Shown here piece after piece: positions 42,941 to 51,984 of a stretch of 64,000 nucleotides of DNA (the stretch's first letter is position 1; each line of letters begins with the position of its first letter). The stretch is taken from positions 1,240,001 through 1,304,000 of the forward strand of contig NZ_CP061032.1 in assembly GCF_014490555.1 (NCBI RefSeq). The letters are read 5' to 3'. The stretch is from Corynebacterium lujinxingii (lineage in GTDB: Bacteria; Actinomycetota; Actinomycetes; Mycobacteriales; Mycobacteriaceae). Made by a program: the position numbers and the translations under genes. The notes under the pieces were generated by a model, which searched no databases, was not told the origin of the DNA, and saw only the letters and a list, made by a program, of their open reading frames with translations.

Positions 42941-45900
42941 CTACGCCTCACCCTGTACCGCTACGTCCGCCTCACTCGCGGCGGCGTGCTCGAGCTCCTG
43001 GAGGCTGGTGACCTCAATGGTGTTGCTGCGCACGGCCTCGATGCCCTGCACCGCTGCGGTAACCCCCTGCACGTCAGTCATGATCGCCACATCCGCGATA
43101 ACAGCGGCAGCACGGATGTCGTAGCCGTCGTGGCGCGCGGTCGTCGAGCCCGCCGGGGTGTTCAGGATCAAATCGATCTCGCCGTCAAGGATGCGGTCCA
43201 CAATCGATTTACCGTCGGCGCCGGCGCGCACCTCGGAGCCCTTCAACGCGACCTCGCATTCAATGCCGTTGCGTCGCAGCATCTGTGCGGTACCTCTCGT
43301 CGCAATGACCTTGAAGCCCATCGTGGACAGACGCTGGATCGGGAAGATCAGGGTGCGCTTGTCGTGGTTAGCCAGGGAGACGAACACGGAGCCCTCGGTG
43401 GGCAGTTCACCGTAGGCTGCGGCCTGCGCCTTGGCGTAGGCCACGCCGAACGACGGCGCGAGACCCATGACCTCACCGGTCGACTTCATCTCCGGGCCGA
43501 GGATGGTGTCCAAAATGGAGCCGTCCGGACGACGGAAGCGGCTAAACGGCAGCACGGCCTCCTTCACCGCAATCGGGTGATTCAGCGGCAGGGAGCCGCC
43601 GTCGTAGTCGCCCGGGATGAGCCCTTCTTCGCGAAGCTCCGCGATCGTCGCACCCATCATCACTCGCGCGGCGGCCTTCGCCAGGTGCACACCGGTGGCC
43701 TTGGAGACGAACGGCACGGTGCGCGAGGCGCGAGGGTTGGCTTCGATGACGTAGAGGATGTCGTCCTTCAACGCGAACTGGACGTTCATCAGTCCCTCGA
43801 CACCAATGCCGTGCGCGAGTGCTTCGGCGGAACGGCGCACATTGGCAATGTCGTCCGGACCGATGGTCATCGGCGGCATGGCGCAGGCGGAATCGCCGGA
43901 GTGGATGCCGGCTTCCTCGATGTGTTCCATCACTCCGCCGAGGTAGACCTCGGTGCCGTCGGAGAGCACATCAACGTCGATCTCGATGGCGTTGTCCAAG
44001 AATCGGTCCACGAGCACCGGGTGATCCGGGGTAAGTTCGGTGGCCCGTTCGATGTAGTCGCGCAAGGAGTCTTCGTCGTAGACGATCTCCATGCCACGGC
44101 CGCCGAGCACGTACGACGGGCGCACGAGCACCGGGTAGCCCACGTTGGATGCGACCTTGCGCGCCTCCTCGAAGGACGTCGCGGTACCGAACGCCGGCGC
44201 CGGCAGGTTGGCCGCTTCGAGGACCTTGCCAAACTCGCCGCGGTCCTCCGCCAGGTCGATCGCCTCGGGGCTCGTGCCGACGACCGGCACACCCGCGTCA
44301 GCTAGACGCTGCGCAAGCCCCAGCGGGGTTTGGCCACCGAGCTGGACGATCACGCCGGCGACCTCGCCGGTTGCGGCTTCGGCACGGTAGATCTCCATGA
44401 CGTCTTCGAACGTCAACGGCTCGAAGTAAAGACGGTCCGCGGTGTCGTAGTCGGTGGAGACTGTCTCCGGATTGCAGTTGACCATCACCGTTTCGTAGCC
44501 GACGCGGGAGAGCTCCAGGGCGGCGTGCACGCAGGAGTAGTCGAACTCGATGCCCTGTCCGATGCGGTTCGGACCGGAGCCCAAAATGATGACCTTGCCC
44601 TTGCTGTTGTCCTTCGGGGCGAAGCTGCCCACCTCGGACTCCGCCGCCGGGTCAAGCTCGTAGGCGGAGTACAGGTACGGCACCTGGGCGTCGTACTGGC
44701 CGGAGCAGGTGTCCACCGTCTTAAACGTCGGGTGGATATCGAGCGACCAGCGCAGTTGGCGCACGCCGTCCTCGCCGGCGAGTTCGGGGCGAAGGGCCGC
44801 GATCTGGGCGTCGGACAGCCCTTGAGCCTTCGCCTCGCGCAGCAGATCAGCGTCGAGCACGGGGGCGTCGACAAGCGTCTGCCTGAACTCCACGAGCGCG
44901 GCGACTTCCTCGAGGAACCACGGGTCGATACCGGATGCGGCGTAAACGTCGTCGACACTCGCGCCGAGGCGCAACGCCAGTTCCACGTCGTAGAGGCGCT
45001 TGTCGGTTGGGACCTTGAGATCCTCCAGCACTGCTGCGACGTCGGTGGCGCGCTCTGCGGCGAAATACTCGTCCGGCTTGGTCCAGAAGCCGCTGGGCTT
45101 GTCCTCCATGGAACGCATGACCTTATTCAGGCCCTGGATGTAGTTGCGGCCGATGCCCATCGCCTCACCGACGGCCTTCATAGAGGTACCCAGTGTCTCG
45201 TCGGAACCCGGGAACTTCTCAAAGGTAAAGCGCGGCATCTTGACGATGACGTAGTCGAGGGTCGGCTCCTCGAGCGCAGTGGTGGCCCCGCCGGTCATGT
45301 CGTTGGCGATCTCGTCGAGGGTGTAGCCGATGGCCAAACGCGTGGCCACCTTTGCAATCGGATACCCGGTGGCCTTGGATGCCAGCGCCGAGGAGCGCGA
45401 CACACGCGGGTTCATCTCGATGGTGATCATGCGGCCGTCTTTGGGGTTGATCGCGAACTGGATGTTGCAACCGCCGGTTTTCACGCCGACTTCGCGGATG
45501 ATCGCTTTGCCCTGCTCGATCATCGTGTTGACCTCGTCTTCGGTCATCGTGAGCACCGGCGCCACGGTGACGGAATCGCCGGTGTGCACGCCCATCGCGT
45601 CAACGTTTTCGATGGTGGCGACGGTGATGCAGTTGTCGGCGGAATCGCGGATAAGCTCGAGCTCGATCTCCTTCCAGCCCAGGATCGACTCCTCAATCAG
45701 CACGTTCGCTTCCGGCGAGGCGGCAAGGCCATCGCCGGCGATGCGGTGCAGATCGTCCATGTTGTAGGCCAGACCGGAGCCGAGACCGCCCATAGTGAAG
45801 GAGGGGCGCACCACGCACGGGAAACCAAGCTCCGCGACGGTTTCTTCCACCTCGTCCATGGTGTAGCAGACTCGCGAGCGGGCGGATTCGCCGCCGACTT

Positions 45901-46324
45901 TCTCCACGATGTCCTTGAACTTCTGACGGTCCTCGCCGCGCTCGATGGCGTCGATGTCGGCGCCGATCAGTTCCACGCCGTGCTTGTCCAGAATCCCGAG
46001 GCGGTCCAGCTTAATTGCCGCGTTCAGTGCGGTCTGACCACCGAGCGTCGGCAGGATCGCGTCCACCGGGTGGCCTTGTTCTGCCTCGCGCGCCAGGATG
46101 CGGTCGATGTAGGCCGGCTCAATCGGCTCGACGTAGGTGTGGTCGGCGAACTCGGGGTCGGTCATAATCGTCGCCGGGTTCGAGTTCACCAGCGTCACGC
46201 GCAGGCCCTCGTCTTTGAGCACGCGGCACGCCTGAGTGCCCGAGTAGTCGAACTCGCAGGCCTGTCCGATGACAATCGGCCCGGAGCCGATGACCAGGAC
46301 GTGGTTGAGGTCTTCTCGCTTCAT
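42941..46324 (-). CDS. carB: Carbamoyl phosphate synthase large chain
   Basis: Synthetase subunit that phosphorylates bicarbonate and carbamate. The 1127-residue protein has both homologous ATP-grasp halves (VIGSGPIVIGQACEFDYSG in the first, ILGSGPNRIGQGIEFDYS in the second), the oligomerisation domain between them and the C-terminal MGS-like allosteric domain (LNTPAGSTTARHDG). Length and motifs are complete. ATG 46324 follows AGGAGA, 17 bases after carA. Its small partner is truncated here (see carA), which raises the question of the nitrogen source. Confidence 0.97.
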   Translation of the reverse strand: MKREDLNHVLVIGSGPIVIGQACEFDYSGTQACRVLKDEGLRVTLVNSNPATIMTDPEFADHTYVEPIEPAYIDRILAREAEQGHPVDAILPTLGGQTALNAAIKLDRLGILDKHGVELIGADIDAIERGEDRQKFKDIVEKVGGESARSRVCYTMDEVEETVAELGFPCVVRPSFTMGGLGSGLAYNMDDLHRIAGDGLAASPEANVLIEESILGWKEIELELIRDSADNCITVATIENVDAMGVHTGDSVTVAPVLTMTEDEVNTMIEQGKAIIREVGVKTGGCNIQFAINPKDGRMITIEMNPRVSRSSALASKATGYPIAKVATRLAIGYTLDEIANDMTGGATTALEEPTLDYVIVKMPRFTFEKFPGSDETLGTSMKAVGEAMGIGRNYIQGLNKVMRSMEDKPSGFWTKPDEYFAAERATDVAAVLEDLKVPTDKRLYDVELALRLGASVDDVYAASGIDPWFLEEVAALVEFRQTLVDAPVLDADLLREAKAQGLSDAQIAALRPELAGEDGVRQLRWSLDIHPTFKTVDTCSGQYDAQVPYLYSAYELDPAAESEVGSFAPKDNSKGKVIILGSGPNRIGQGIEFDYSCVHAALELSRVGYETVMVNCNPETVSTDYDTADRLYFEPLTFEDVMEIYRAEAATGEVAGVIVQLGGQTPLGLAQRLADAGVPVVGTSPEAIDLAEDRGEFGKVLEAANLPAPAFGTATSFEEARKVASNVGYPVLVRPSYVLGGRGMEIVYDEDSLRDYIERATELTPDHPVLVDRFLDNAIEIDVDVLSDGTEVYLGGVMEHIEEAGIHSGDSACAMPPMTIGPDDIANVRRSAEALAHGIGVEGLMNVQFALKDDILYVIEANPRASRTVPFVSKATGVHLAKAAARVMMGATIAELREEGLIPGDYDGGSLPLNHPIAVKEAVLPFSRFRRPDGSILDTILGPEMKSTGEVMGLAPSFGVAYAKAQAAAYGELPTEGSVFVSLANHDKRTLIFPIQRLSTMGFKVIATRGTAQMLRRNGIECEVALKGSEVRAGADGKSIVDRILDGEIDLILNTPAGSTTARHDGYDIRAAAVIADVAIMTDVQGVTAAVQGIEAVRSNTIEVTSLQELEHAAASEADVAVQGEA

Positions 46325-46341
46325 AAGTGTTCTCCTGGTTC

Positions 46342-46806
46342 CTACTTAGCGTCTTGCTTGTCGACGACTACTTCACCGCGCACGGTCTTCCCCTCGCGCT
46401 GTTGCGCGGCAACGGTGCGCACCAATTTGCGCGTGTCCACACCCCAGATGCCGGTTACTCCCTGTGCGGAAAGTTCCGCATCGAGGCCGCGCTGCGCTTT
46501 CTGGTTGGATGCGAGACGGGACAGGTCGCGGATGACCACGGCGCCTACTGTGATGTCGGTGCGGCCCTCGCCTGCACCCTCACCGGTCCAGCCGACGTTG
46601 CCGATCTGCGGGGTGGCGAACACAAGGATCTGGCCGTCGCGCTCAGGCGTGCACAGTTCGCGCTCGTAGCCGAACATGTCAGTGGTAAACGCGACGGCAC
46701 CGGCGATTTCGGCGTCGGGATCCGCGCCCAAGAGGAATCCTGGGAATTCTTCGCCGCTGTCGAGCACGAGCTTCGCGCGGGTGCGTTGGTTGTATGGCTG
46801 TGTCAT
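46342..46806 (-). CDS. carA: Carbamoyl phosphate synthase small chain, N-terminal domain only (no glutaminase domain)
   Basis: CarA normally has about 390 residues: an N-terminal domain that docks on CarB and a C-terminal class I amidotransferase with Cys/His/Glu. This gene encodes only 154 residues. It keeps the N-terminal domain pattern (AKLVLDSGEEFPGFLLGA, VAFTTDMFGYERELC, TPQIGN, VGAVVIRDLS, GIWGVDTRKLVR) and ends cleanly at TAG, at about the interdomain linker. No amidotransferase remnant fits into the 17 bases before carB. Start ATG 46806 lies 4 bases after pyrC. It may be a decayed gene, a working glutaminase-less subunit, or a sequence deletion. Confidence 0.85.
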   Translation of the reverse strand: MTQPYNQRTRAKLVLDSGEEFPGFLLGADPDAEIAGAVAFTTDMFGYERELCTPERDGQILVFATPQIGNVGWTGEGAGEGRTDITVGAVVIRDLSRLASNQKAQRGLDAELSAQGVTGIWGVDTRKLVRTVAAQQREGKTVRGEVVVDKQDAK

Positions 46807-46810
46807 GGGG

Positions 46811-48088
46811 TTAGGCCTTCTTTGCGGAGTAGGTTCGGGTGCCGCGCAGCCAGGTGCCGACCACGCGGGCGTTGAATGCGGTGCCTTCGTATGGGGTGTT
46901 CGACGCCTTGGACGCCATGTCCTTGCCGTTTGCGGTCCAGGCCGCGTCGGGGTTGACCAGGGTGAGGTTTGCCGGCTCGCCCTCGGCGATCGGCCGGCCC
47001 TGATCTGCCAGACGCAGGATCTCGGCCGGACGCTCGGACATCACCTTTGCGACGAAACGCCAGTCGGCCAGGCCAGCCTCAACGAACACGCGGTGGACGA
47101 TCGCAAGGGAAGTCTCCAGCCCCAGCATGCCGGGTTTGGCGTGCTCGAACTCGACACACTTGTCCTCGGAGCCGTGCGGGGCGTGGTCAGTGGCGACGAC
47201 ATCGACGGTGCCGTCTAACAACGCTTGCTTGAGCGCTTCAGCGTCGCGCAGCTCGCGCAGCGGCGGGTTGACGCGGAACACGCCGTCGTAGGTGGCGAGC
47301 TTTTCGTCGGTCAGCATCAGGTGGTGCGGGGTGACCTCGGCGGTGACGTCGACACCCTGTGCCTTGGCGAAGCGCAGCAGTTCCACGGTGCCCTCTGTGG
47401 AGGCGTGGCACAGGTGGTAGCGCCCGCCGTAGTCGCGGGTCATGATGACATCGCGCGCGACGATCGACTCTTCTGCGACCCGCGGCCAGCCGCGCAGGCC
47501 GAGGCGAGCGGCCCGCTCGCCCTCGTGGGCGACCGCCCCCTCGGTCATGCGGTGGTCTTCGGCGTGCTGCGCGAGGATCACGTCGTGTGCCTTGGCGTAC
47601 TCGATAGCCCGGCGCATCAGCTGCGGGTCGTTGACGCACCTGCCGTCGTCGGAAAACATCCGCACGTGGCTGCGCGCCATGAGACCGATCTCGGTGAGCT
47701 GCTTGCCGGCAAGTCCTTGAGTAATGGAGCCGACCGGGTAGACGTCGCACTTGCCGTATGCCTGACCCTTCTCCCAGACGGCGTCGGCGAGGAACGGCTG
47801 GTCGATCACCGGGTTCGTGTTCGCCATAGTAAACACGGCGGTAAACCCGCCCTTGGCTGCAGCGTCGGAGCCGGTGGCGATGGTCTCAGTGTCTTCGCGG
47901 CCCGGCTCGCGCAGGTGGACGTGCATGTCCACCAGTCCCGGCAGGAGCACGTTGCCTTCGCCGTCGACGATCTCGTCGGCATTGTCGAACGGGGTGTTCG
48001 CGACCTCGACGATCACGCCGTCGTCGATAAGCAAATGCGCGACGTCCTCGCCGTACGGGCGGACGTTGTTCAAAGCGAGCGTGGTCAC
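46811..48088 (-). CDS. pyrC: Dihydroorotase
   Basis: Cyclises carbamoyl aspartate. The 425-residue class I enzyme has the zinc motif DMHVHLREPGRED, histidine motifs in AQHAEDHRM, CHASTEGTVELL and EVTPHHLMLTDE, and the catalytic DHAPHGSEDK. I use GTG 48088 with AAGGAG upstream, overlapping the pyrB stop (GTGA); the longer frame to 48673 is a shadow over pyrB. Confidence 0.96.
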   Translation of the reverse strand: MTTLALNNVRPYGEDVAHLLIDDGVIVEVANTPFDNADEIVDGEGNVLLPGLVDMHVHLREPGREDTETIATGSDAAAKGGFTAVFTMANTNPVIDQPFLADAVWEKGQAYGKCDVYPVGSITQGLAGKQLTEIGLMARSHVRMFSDDGRCVNDPQLMRRAIEYAKAHDVILAQHAEDHRMTEGAVAHEGERAARLGLRGWPRVAEESIVARDVIMTRDYGGRYHLCHASTEGTVELLRFAKAQGVDVTAEVTPHHLMLTDEKLATYDGVFRVNPPLRELRDAEALKQALLDGTVDVVATDHAPHGSEDKCVEFEHAKPGMLGLETSLAIVHRVFVEAGLADWRFVAKVMSERPAEILRLADQGRPIAEGEPANLTLVNPDAAWTANGKDMASKASNTPYEGTAFNARVVGTWLRGTRTYSAKKA

Positions 48089-49023
48089 TTGACGGCTCCT
48101 TCCTCGTCGCCGGCGCCGGCGAGCAGTGTGAACAGCACGGCCATGCGGGTGTACACGCCGTTGGAGACCTGGCCGAGCACAACCGCGTTGTCGCGGTCGG
48201 CCACGTCGTAGTTGATTTCCATGCCTCGCAGCATCGGGCCCGGGTGCATGATCAGCGCATCCGGCTTCATGCGGTTGGCGCGATCGACGCTCAACCCGTA
48301 GAGGGTCGCGTACTCGCGGTGCGACGGGAAGAAACCGCCGTTCATGCGCTCGGCCTGCACGCGCAACATCATGACCACGTCGGCTGCCTCGATCTCGGCG
48401 TCGAAGTCGTAGGCCACGCGCGCCGGCCAGTACTCCACACCAGTGGGCAGCAGCGTCGGCGGCGCGACGAGGACAACCTCCGCGCCGAGGGTGTTGAGCA
48501 GATCCACGTTGGAGCGCGCAACGCGCGAGTGCAAAATGTCGCCGACAATAAGGACGCGTGTACCGGCAACGTCGCCAATGTGCTGGCGCATGGTCACCGC
48601 GTCCAGCAGCGCCTGGGTGGGGTGCTGGTGCTGGCCGTCGCCAGCGTTGATGATGCTGGTCTCCGGCAGCCACTTCCGCAGCAGCTGCGCCGCGCCGGAG
48701 GCCGGGTGGCGCATGATGATCGCATCCGCGCCGACCGCCTCGAGGGTGGCTGCGGTGTCTTTGAGCGACTCGCCCTTTTTCACCGACGACGACGAGGCCG
48801 ACAGGTTAATCACGTCGGCGCTCATCCACTTGCCGGCAGTCTCGAACGACGAGCGTGTGCGGGTGGAGTTTTCGTAAAACAGCGTCATGACCGTGCGCCC
48901 GCGCAGAGTGGGCAACTTCTTGATGTCGCGGCCGTCCAGCGCTTCACGGAACCGGTCCGCCTCGTCCATCAGCCCGATGATCTCCTCGCGGCTGAGATCC
49001 GCGATGTCGATGAGGTGTTTCAT
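48085..49023 (-). CDS. pyrB: Aspartate carbamoyltransferase catalytic chain
   Basis: Joins carbamoyl phosphate and aspartate (312 residues). FYENSTRTRSSFETAGKWM is the carbamoyl phosphate motif; HPASGAAQLLRKW, DGQHQHPTQALLD and MLRVQAERM follow. No regulatory subunit gene is nearby, as usual outside enterobacteria. ATG 49023 abuts the pyrR stop. Confidence 0.97.
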   Translation of the reverse strand: MKHLIDIADLSREEIIGLMDEADRFREALDGRDIKKLPTLRGRTVMTLFYENSTRTRSSFETAGKWMSADVINLSASSSSVKKGESLKDTAATLEAVGADAIIMRHPASGAAQLLRKWLPETSIINAGDGQHQHPTQALLDAVTMRQHIGDVAGTRVLIVGDILHSRVARSNVDLLNTLGAEVVLVAPPTLLPTGVEYWPARVAYDFDAEIEAADVVMMLRVQAERMNGGFFPSHREYATLYGLSVDRANRMKPDALIMHPGPMLRGMEINYDVADRDNAVVLGQVSNGVYTRMAVLFTLLAGAGDEEGAVK

Positions 49024-49584
49024 TTACGCCTCCCGTTCCAGGGTCACGCGGTCCTCACCGTCGAGCTGGGCAATGGCGACGGTGACGTCTTCGTCTTTCG
49101 AGGTGGGGATGTTTTTGCCCACGTAGTCGGCGCGGATCGGCAGTTCGCGGTGGCCGCGGTCAACCAGCACTGCGAGCTGGATCGCCGCCGGGCGACCGAT
49201 GTCGCGCAGCGAGTCGAGCGCGGCGCGGATGGTGCGGCCGGAGTATAAGACGTCGTCGACAAGCACCACGATCAACCCGTCGATGTCGACCGGGATGTTG
49301 GTGGGGCGTAGCGCGCGGTGCGGCTTGTCGCGCAAATCATCGCGGTAGAGGGTGACGTCGAGACTGCCCACGGGCACGCTCACGCCGGAAAATTCCTCGA
49401 CCGCGTCAGCGATGCGCTGCGCGAGCGGCACTCCGCCGGACGGGATTCCCAGCAAGATGACCTGCGGTCCATCTCCTTCGTCCAGCGCTGTCTTTTCGAT
49501 GATCTGGTGCGCGATGCGTGCAACAGTGCGTCCGACGTCTTGAGCGTTCAACAGCTCAACCGTCGTCCGTTCGTTTCCACTCAT
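49024..49584 (-). CDS. pyrR: Bifunctional pyr operon regulator / uracil phosphoribosyltransferase PyrR
   Basis: RNA-binding regulator of pyrimidine genes with the PRTase fold (186 residues). RIAHQIIEKTALDEGD, LGIPSGGVPLAQRIA and the PRPP motif VVLVDDVLYSGRTIRAALD are seen. ATG 49584 follows AAGGAGGG. It is first in pyrR-B-C-carA-carB-pyrF. A possible PyrR RNA target overlaps its leader (separate entry). Confidence 0.95.
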   Translation of the reverse strand: MSGNERTTVELLNAQDVGRTVARIAHQIIEKTALDEGDGPQVILLGIPSGGVPLAQRIADAVEEFSGVSVPVGSLDVTLYRDDLRDKPHRALRPTNIPVDIDGLIVVLVDDVLYSGRTIRAALDSLRDIGRPAAIQLAVLVDRGHRELPIRADYVGKNIPTSKDEDVTVAIAQLDGEDRVTLEREA

Positions 49585-49597
49585 CGACCCTCCTTCC

Positions 49598-49613
49598 CCG
49601 CCTCTCTGTGCGG
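49598..49613 (-). promoter_or_regulatory. Candidate PyrR-binding loop next to the pyrR ribosome site
   Basis: On the minus strand CCGC-ACAGAGAG-GCGG forms a 4-bp stem whose loop contains CAGAGA, the core of the PyrR-binding hexaloop. It lies directly before the AAGGAGGG ribosome site of pyrR. In mycobacteria PyrR represses by covering this region, which would fit; the stem is short, so this is a candidate only. Confidence 0.4.
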
Positions 49614-49724
49614 CATTTAAAGGAAACAATCGACGCGGTCCCGCTTGTCGGGGCCGTGTGTAGTCTCGGAGACTGCGCTTCACATTAGCACCGGCGCACC
49701 TCTACCGCGAAGGACTTCTCTCCC

Positions 49725-51056
49725 ATGGGCATTCACGCCACGTATTTCCTCCCCTTCAACCGCGAAACTGTGTGGCGCTGGCACACCCGCCCGGGGGCGG
49801 TCACGCGACTCACCCCAGGATTTCTGCCGATGCGAGTGGCCCAAGAGGCTGCGTCGATCCGCAGCGGAACCACGGTGTTCGACTTGCCCGCGGGACAACG
49901 ATGGGTCGCTCGTCACGACGACAACGGCTACGTCGCCGGTGCACAGTTCACCGACTTTGCCTCCAACGAACCGCTGCGCAGCACGACCCAGTGGCGTCAC
50001 GTCCACCGCTTCGAGGATGCGCCCGGAGGCACCGTGCTTAGCGACGACGTCCGCTCCCGCATCCCCGAAGCCGTCCTTCGCGCCGCGTGGGCGTACCGGC
50101 AACGCCAACTCCTCGAAGACCTCACATTCATCAACTCGCTACCGCAGCAACCGCAGCTCACGGTGGCGATGACGGGCTCGTCAGGCCTCGTCGGCACGCA
50201 CCTGCGCGCGCAGCTGACCACCGCCGGCCATAGCGTGATCCAACTGGTGCGAGGGCACGCACGCCCCGGCCAACGCCACTGGGACATGGACAACCCGGAT
50301 CCGGACTTGCTGCGCGGCGTGGATGCGGTGATCCACCTGGCGGGCGAGTCCATCATGGGCCGGTTCACCGACAAGAAGAAGCACAAAATCGCCGCGTCGC
50401 GGATCGAACCGACACGCAAACTCGCCCGCCTAGCCGCCGAAACCGGGGTGCAAACCTTCGTGTCCGCGTCCGCGGTCGGCTACTACGGCACCGACGCCGG
50501 CGACGTGGCCCGCACCGAAAGCGACGGCCCCGGCAATGGCTTCCTCGCCGACGTCTGTGCACGGTGGGAGGACGCCTCGCGTGTCGACGGGATGCGCACC
50601 GTCAACATCCGCACCGGCCTCGCCCTCTCCGGCGCCGGCGGCCTATTACCGGTGCTCAAAGCCAGTGTCAACGCAGGCCTTTCCGCGCGCTTCGGCGACG
50701 GTGACTTCTGGATGAGTTGGGTCGCCCTCGACGACCTGACCGACATCTACACACGCACGCTCGTCGACGACACCGTCACCGGCCCCGTCAACGCCACCGC
50801 TCCAGAGCCGGTGACCAACGCCGAAATGTCCGCCACCTTGGCCTCGCTTTTGCACCGGCCGAACCTGCTGTCCATCCCTCAGTTCGGGCCGAAGCTCCTG
50901 CTCGGCAACGAGGGCGCGCACGAACTCGCGCTGGCGGACCAGCGTGCGGTGCCGGTCGTCGCAAAGCAACACGGCTGGAGATTCCGCTACCCCACCCTCG
51001 AGGCCGCGCTGCGACACGAGTTGGGCATGGAGGAACAGGTACCCTCGCAAGGGTGA
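49725..51056 (+). CDS. SRPBCC domain fused to TIGR01777 NAD-dependent epimerase
   Basis: A two-domain protein of 443 residues. Residues 1-135 resemble an SRPBCC (START-like) ligand-binding domain (YFLPFNRETVWRWHTRPGA ... GGTVLSDDVRSRIP). Residues 145-440 are an atypical short-chain dehydrogenase of the SDR39U1/TIGR01777 family with GSSGLVGTHL as nucleotide motif, HLAGESIMGRF, SASAVGYYG and the family's WMSWVALDDL. The substrate is unknown; the family includes cell-division-linked YfcH. GAAGGA stands before ATG 49725. It overlaps the next gene by GTGA. Confidence 0.88.
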   Translation: MGIHATYFLPFNRETVWRWHTRPGAVTRLTPGFLPMRVAQEAASIRSGTTVFDLPAGQRWVARHDDNGYVAGAQFTDFASNEPLRSTTQWRHVHRFEDAPGGTVLSDDVRSRIPEAVLRAAWAYRQRQLLEDLTFINSLPQQPQLTVAMTGSSGLVGTHLRAQLTTAGHSVIQLVRGHARPGQRHWDMDNPDPDLLRGVDAVIHLAGESIMGRFTDKKKHKIAASRIEPTRKLARLAAETGVQTFVSASAVGYYGTDAGDVARTESDGPGNGFLADVCARWEDASRVDGMRTVNIRTGLALSGAGGLLPVLKASVNAGLSARFGDGDFWMSWVALDDLTDIYTRTLVDDTVTGPVNATAPEPVTNAEMSATLASLLHRPNLLSIPQFGPKLLLGNEGAHELALADQRAVPVVAKQHGWRFRYPTLEAALRHELGMEEQVPSQG

Positions 51057-51535
51057 CTACAGAAGACACTGAAGCCATCCAGCCAAGCGAGCACCCCGAG
51101 CGCAACGTCACCGAGAAAGTGACGCCCGAGGCCGTCGCCAAGATCTTCGAGGAGGAAAACCTCGAGTATCGCATCGAGGATCAGACGGTGCGCTCCGGGT
51201 TCATCAACGCCGCGATCGTCATCGCCATTGACGACGACCACCTCATTTTCGAGGCACTGTGGCGCGGCGAGTTCCCGCGCGACGCTGCATCACAGGTGCT
51301 CTACGCCTGCAACGAGCACAACCAGACGCACTTCGCGCCGACGCTGCGTTTCTTCGAACGCGGCGAGGACCAACTCGCGGTCAGCGCCATCCGTTCGATG
51401 CACATCGGTGACGGCGCCTCGTTCAACCAGTTGGGTTCGTTCGTCATCACGTCCATCGACGCGACGCTCCAAGCGTTTGACTTTTTGAAGACCACATTCC
51501 CCACCGTCGTGAATTGGGAGGAACCGCAGCAGTGA
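51053..51535 (+). CDS. YbjN-domain protein
   Basis: A 160-residue cytoplasmic protein of the YbjN family (sensory/chaperone-like fold, function unclear). The pattern LEYRIEDQTVRSGFINAAIVI, then ALWRGEFPRDAASQVLYACNEHNQTHFAPT is typical of the actinobacterial members. GTG 51053 overlaps the epimerase stop, so a much longer frame starting at 50717 is rejected. The next gene appears to be a relative. Confidence 0.8.
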   Translation: MTTEDTEAIQPSEHPERNVTEKVTPEAVAKIFEEENLEYRIEDQTVRSGFINAAIVIAIDDDHLIFEALWRGEFPRDAASQVLYACNEHNQTHFAPTLRFFERGEDQLAVSAIRSMHIGDGASFNQLGSFVITSIDATLQAFDFLKTTFPTVVNWEEPQQ

Positions 51536-51984
51536 GTAACGCAACGCTCGTCACCATCGACCGTGTCATCGCCACCTTGGCGGGCCAAGGCATCGGAGCC
51601 GCCGACGACCCGTCCGGCCGCGCGGCGCACGCCAACCACAACGGCTACAACCTGTTGTTCGTGCTGCTCGACTCGGTGCTCATCGCCCGCGCCGATTCCG
51701 TCACTGACACCCCGGCCGACACCCCGGATGCGACGCTCTACCTTGCTGCCAACCAGGTCAACAGCTCGTATTTGGACGCGCGCGCCCTGGTGGTCAATCG
51801 CACCGAGAACATCGTCGTACGCACCGAAGCCGAGATCCCCGTCGGTGCCGGGCTTGCCGACGACCAACTCGCCACCGCCTTAAACGCCTCCGTCGCCGGC
51901 GTGATGGAGACCCAGGACGCCATGCGCGTCCTCGTCGGCGAGATCAAGCGCACCGCCGAGGAAGCCGGCGCGGAAGAAGACTAG
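51532..51984 (+). CDS. Second YbjN-like protein
   Basis: A 150-residue cytoplasmic protein with a YbjN-like layout: LVTIDRVIATLAGQGIGAADD, a central stretch with NLLFVLLDSVLIARADS and TLYLAANQVNSSYLDARALVVNR, and a C-terminal helix. Similarity to its neighbour is weak by eye, so common origin is inferred mainly from adjacency and size. GTG 51532 overlaps the upstream stop (GTGA). Its TAG shares CTAG with the ppk2 stop on the other strand. Confidence 0.7.
   Translation: MSNATLVTIDRVIATLAGQGIGAADDPSGRAAHANHNGYNLLFVLLDSVLIARADSVTDTPADTPDATLYLAANQVNSSYLDARALVVNRTENIVVRTEAEIPVGAGLADDQLATALNASVAGVMETQDAMRVLVGEIKRTAEEAGAEED

Noticed and set aside
44330..46669. 779-residue plus-strand open frame over carB and carA
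   Set aside because: It is the antisense shadow of carB; composition and lack of motifs rule it out.
46811..48673. 620-residue open frame spanning pyrC and most of pyrB
   Set aside because: The N-terminal 195 residues are an Arg/Ala-rich shadow of pyrB; true dihydroorotase sequence begins at GTG 48088 with a ribosome site.
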